Of a DNA stretch of 64,000 bases, positions 63,022 to 64,000 are shown one piece after another (position 1 is the first letter of the stretch; every line of letters starts with the position of its first letter). The DNA is from Puccinia triticina (Eukaryota > Basidiomycota > Pucciniomycetes > Pucciniales > Pucciniaceae). The notes under the pieces were generated by a model that was given only the letters and a program-made list of their open reading frames with translations, had not been told where the DNA came from and did not search any database. Both the position numbers and the translations under genes were made by a program. The DNA lies in NCBI RefSeq assembly GCF_026914185.1, contig NC_070558.1:7077501-7141500 (forward strand). The letters are read 5' to 3'.

Positions 63022-63720
63022 GACGGGCGTCTTCCAAGCTCTCTCTCTCTCTCTCGTTTCGCCCAGCTGGTGCTCGGGGTGTGTCTGTCGGGTAGAGTTT
63101 GGGGCGGCACTGCCAGACGATCGGATTCGAGGTGACAGTCCCTTAGGGATCTTCCAGGTTCTGGTCCGTGCAATCGTTTGTTTTTGCGCTGGAGGTTCCG
63201 GGGCGACTGGGTCGATGAAAGGGGAGAACAGTGCCTATGAAGCAAGGGATGTGCTGCTGGGAAGGCGCTGCGAGTTGTCTCCGCACCTCTGCTGTAGCGT
63301 GAGGCTGCTAGGTTTGTCTGGCTGTCTCGTGCTTCGTGGGTTCTCCTGGAGTAGCACCCCACATGGCGGAGAGAGGAGTGCATGGATGTTTGCGCCGGGC
63401 TTATGGTGGGCTTCATCGGCTCAGCTCCATCTCATGTCAACTTCTTTCCGAGTTAAGCTTGAATGCCATCTCATCTCTCGACAAACACTTGCCACTTCAG
63501 ATCGAAATTTCGGGCAGACGCCCACCCTCAACCTTCTCCCAGCTTCTCCCAATGAAACTGCTCGAAAGCTGCTGGCAAATCCAACATTCAAGTCACCTGC
63601 ACAGAACATCTGCGCTGTATGATCATAAGGTTAAGGTTTGGGACTCCCACACAAGGCTGTCACAACCTGTCACAGCTGTAACCCGCGGCCTGGTTCCCTC
63701 CTTGAAGGATGTCAACATCC
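63022..63720. other. 5' flank of the UNC93-like gene
   Basis: GC-richer than most of the window, with a CT/GA run at 63043-63056. Open frames on both strands here overlap the first exon or have no motif. Confidence 0.35.
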
Positions 63721-63722
63721 TG

Positions 63723-63755
63723 TAGGCGCAAAGCGTCTCCAAAGGAGAGGCTTAC
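63723..63755. repeat. GC-rich palindromic repeat end
   Basis: GCGTCTCCAAAGGAGAGGCTTAC is the inverted relative of the block at 961-985 (GTAAGCCTCTCCT..). Probably the end of a dispersed element. Confidence 0.35.
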
Positions 63756-63936
63756 ATACGTCCAATGCCACACCATTGACCCTACAGACTTGTGCTTTTC
63801 TTGGAAAAATCATTTCTTTTTGAAAATGATCAAAAAAGTGTATGCAGTTTGTGGTTTGGAAAAAATTGAGGAGACACTTGTAGCCTGCTATCACAGCTTT
63901 CATTAGCATAATGGCTGGTGTAACTCCACCTAATCA

Positions 63937-64000
63937 GAGCATCCACATTCAGCACTAATTTAGCCTGGATTAGGGCACGTAGTCCACCCCACATCCACAT
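63937..64000. repeat. MITE end at the window edge
   Basis: AGAGCATCCACATTCAGC resembles the GAGCATCC termini at 84-166 and 35898. The element runs off the window. Confidence 0.35.

Noticed and set aside
62861..63622. 253-codon plus-strand frame
   Set aside because: Antisense to the first exon and leader of the UNC93-like gene, whose 12-exon model is fully in phase.

Overview
The window reads as nuclear DNA of a filamentous basidiomycete, most likely a rust fungus (Pucciniales, Puccinia-like). This is an inference. It rests on genes cut by many 45-95 bp GT-AG introns, small predicted secreted proteins, and a very high load of LTR retrotransposons, foldback elements and MITEs around sparse host genes. 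Nothing bacterial (operons, Shine-Dalgarno sites, CRISPR) was seen. Splice models were built by eye from GT/AG sites and reading-frame phase, so they are predictions.

Layout. 1-2.7 kb: repeat debris and one candidate cysteine-rich secreted protein (1509-1865). 2.8-5.3 kb: a 0.8-kb TIR element with 9-bp flanking repeats, a tRNA-like sequence, and a 1.5-kb near-perfect palindrome. 5.9-12.0 kb: a decayed Ty1/copia element on the minus strand with 822-bp LTRs, interrupted by a 213-bp tRNA-derived insertion. 12.5-18.0 kb: a small MITE, a possible plus-strand gene, then three minus-strand genes: a three-exon secreted protein, an unrecognised two-exon gene, and a five-exon La RNA-binding protein. 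18.5-19.7 kb: a second large foldback element with a nested one. 20.5-22.1 kb: a two-exon secreted repeat protein. 23.8-25.5 kb: a broken Helitron/PIF1-type helicase. 26.0-35.0 kb: a hAT-like non-autonomous element, then a Harbinger-like foldback element split by a 6.2-kb LTR element without gag or pol (LARD-like). 35.9-36.8 kb: a Harbinger-like remnant with a SANT/Myb fragment. 38.0-38.8 kb: a hypothetical gene.

38.9-54.0 kb is the most unusual part. Two copies of a 3.3-kb terminal-inverted-repeat element lie 286 bp apart. Each is flanked by a TA duplication and carries two convergent genes with SAM-like domains, and no transposase is visible. Copy 1 is split by an 8.3-kb nearly intact Ty3/gypsy element (41334-49654). 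The gypsy element carries a 50-nt copy of the 3' half of tRNA-Tyr next to its 5' LTR and five copies of an intron-like cassette. The copia primer site also matches the tRNA-Tyr anticodon arm.

54.8-58.3 kb: a P-loop NTPase with a REase-like C-terminal region, divergent from a small secreted protein. 60.5-63.0 kb: a 12-exon UNC93-like membrane protein. The host genes show no common pathway. They are ordinary RNA-processing and membrane functions plus several candidate secreted effectors set among mobile DNA.
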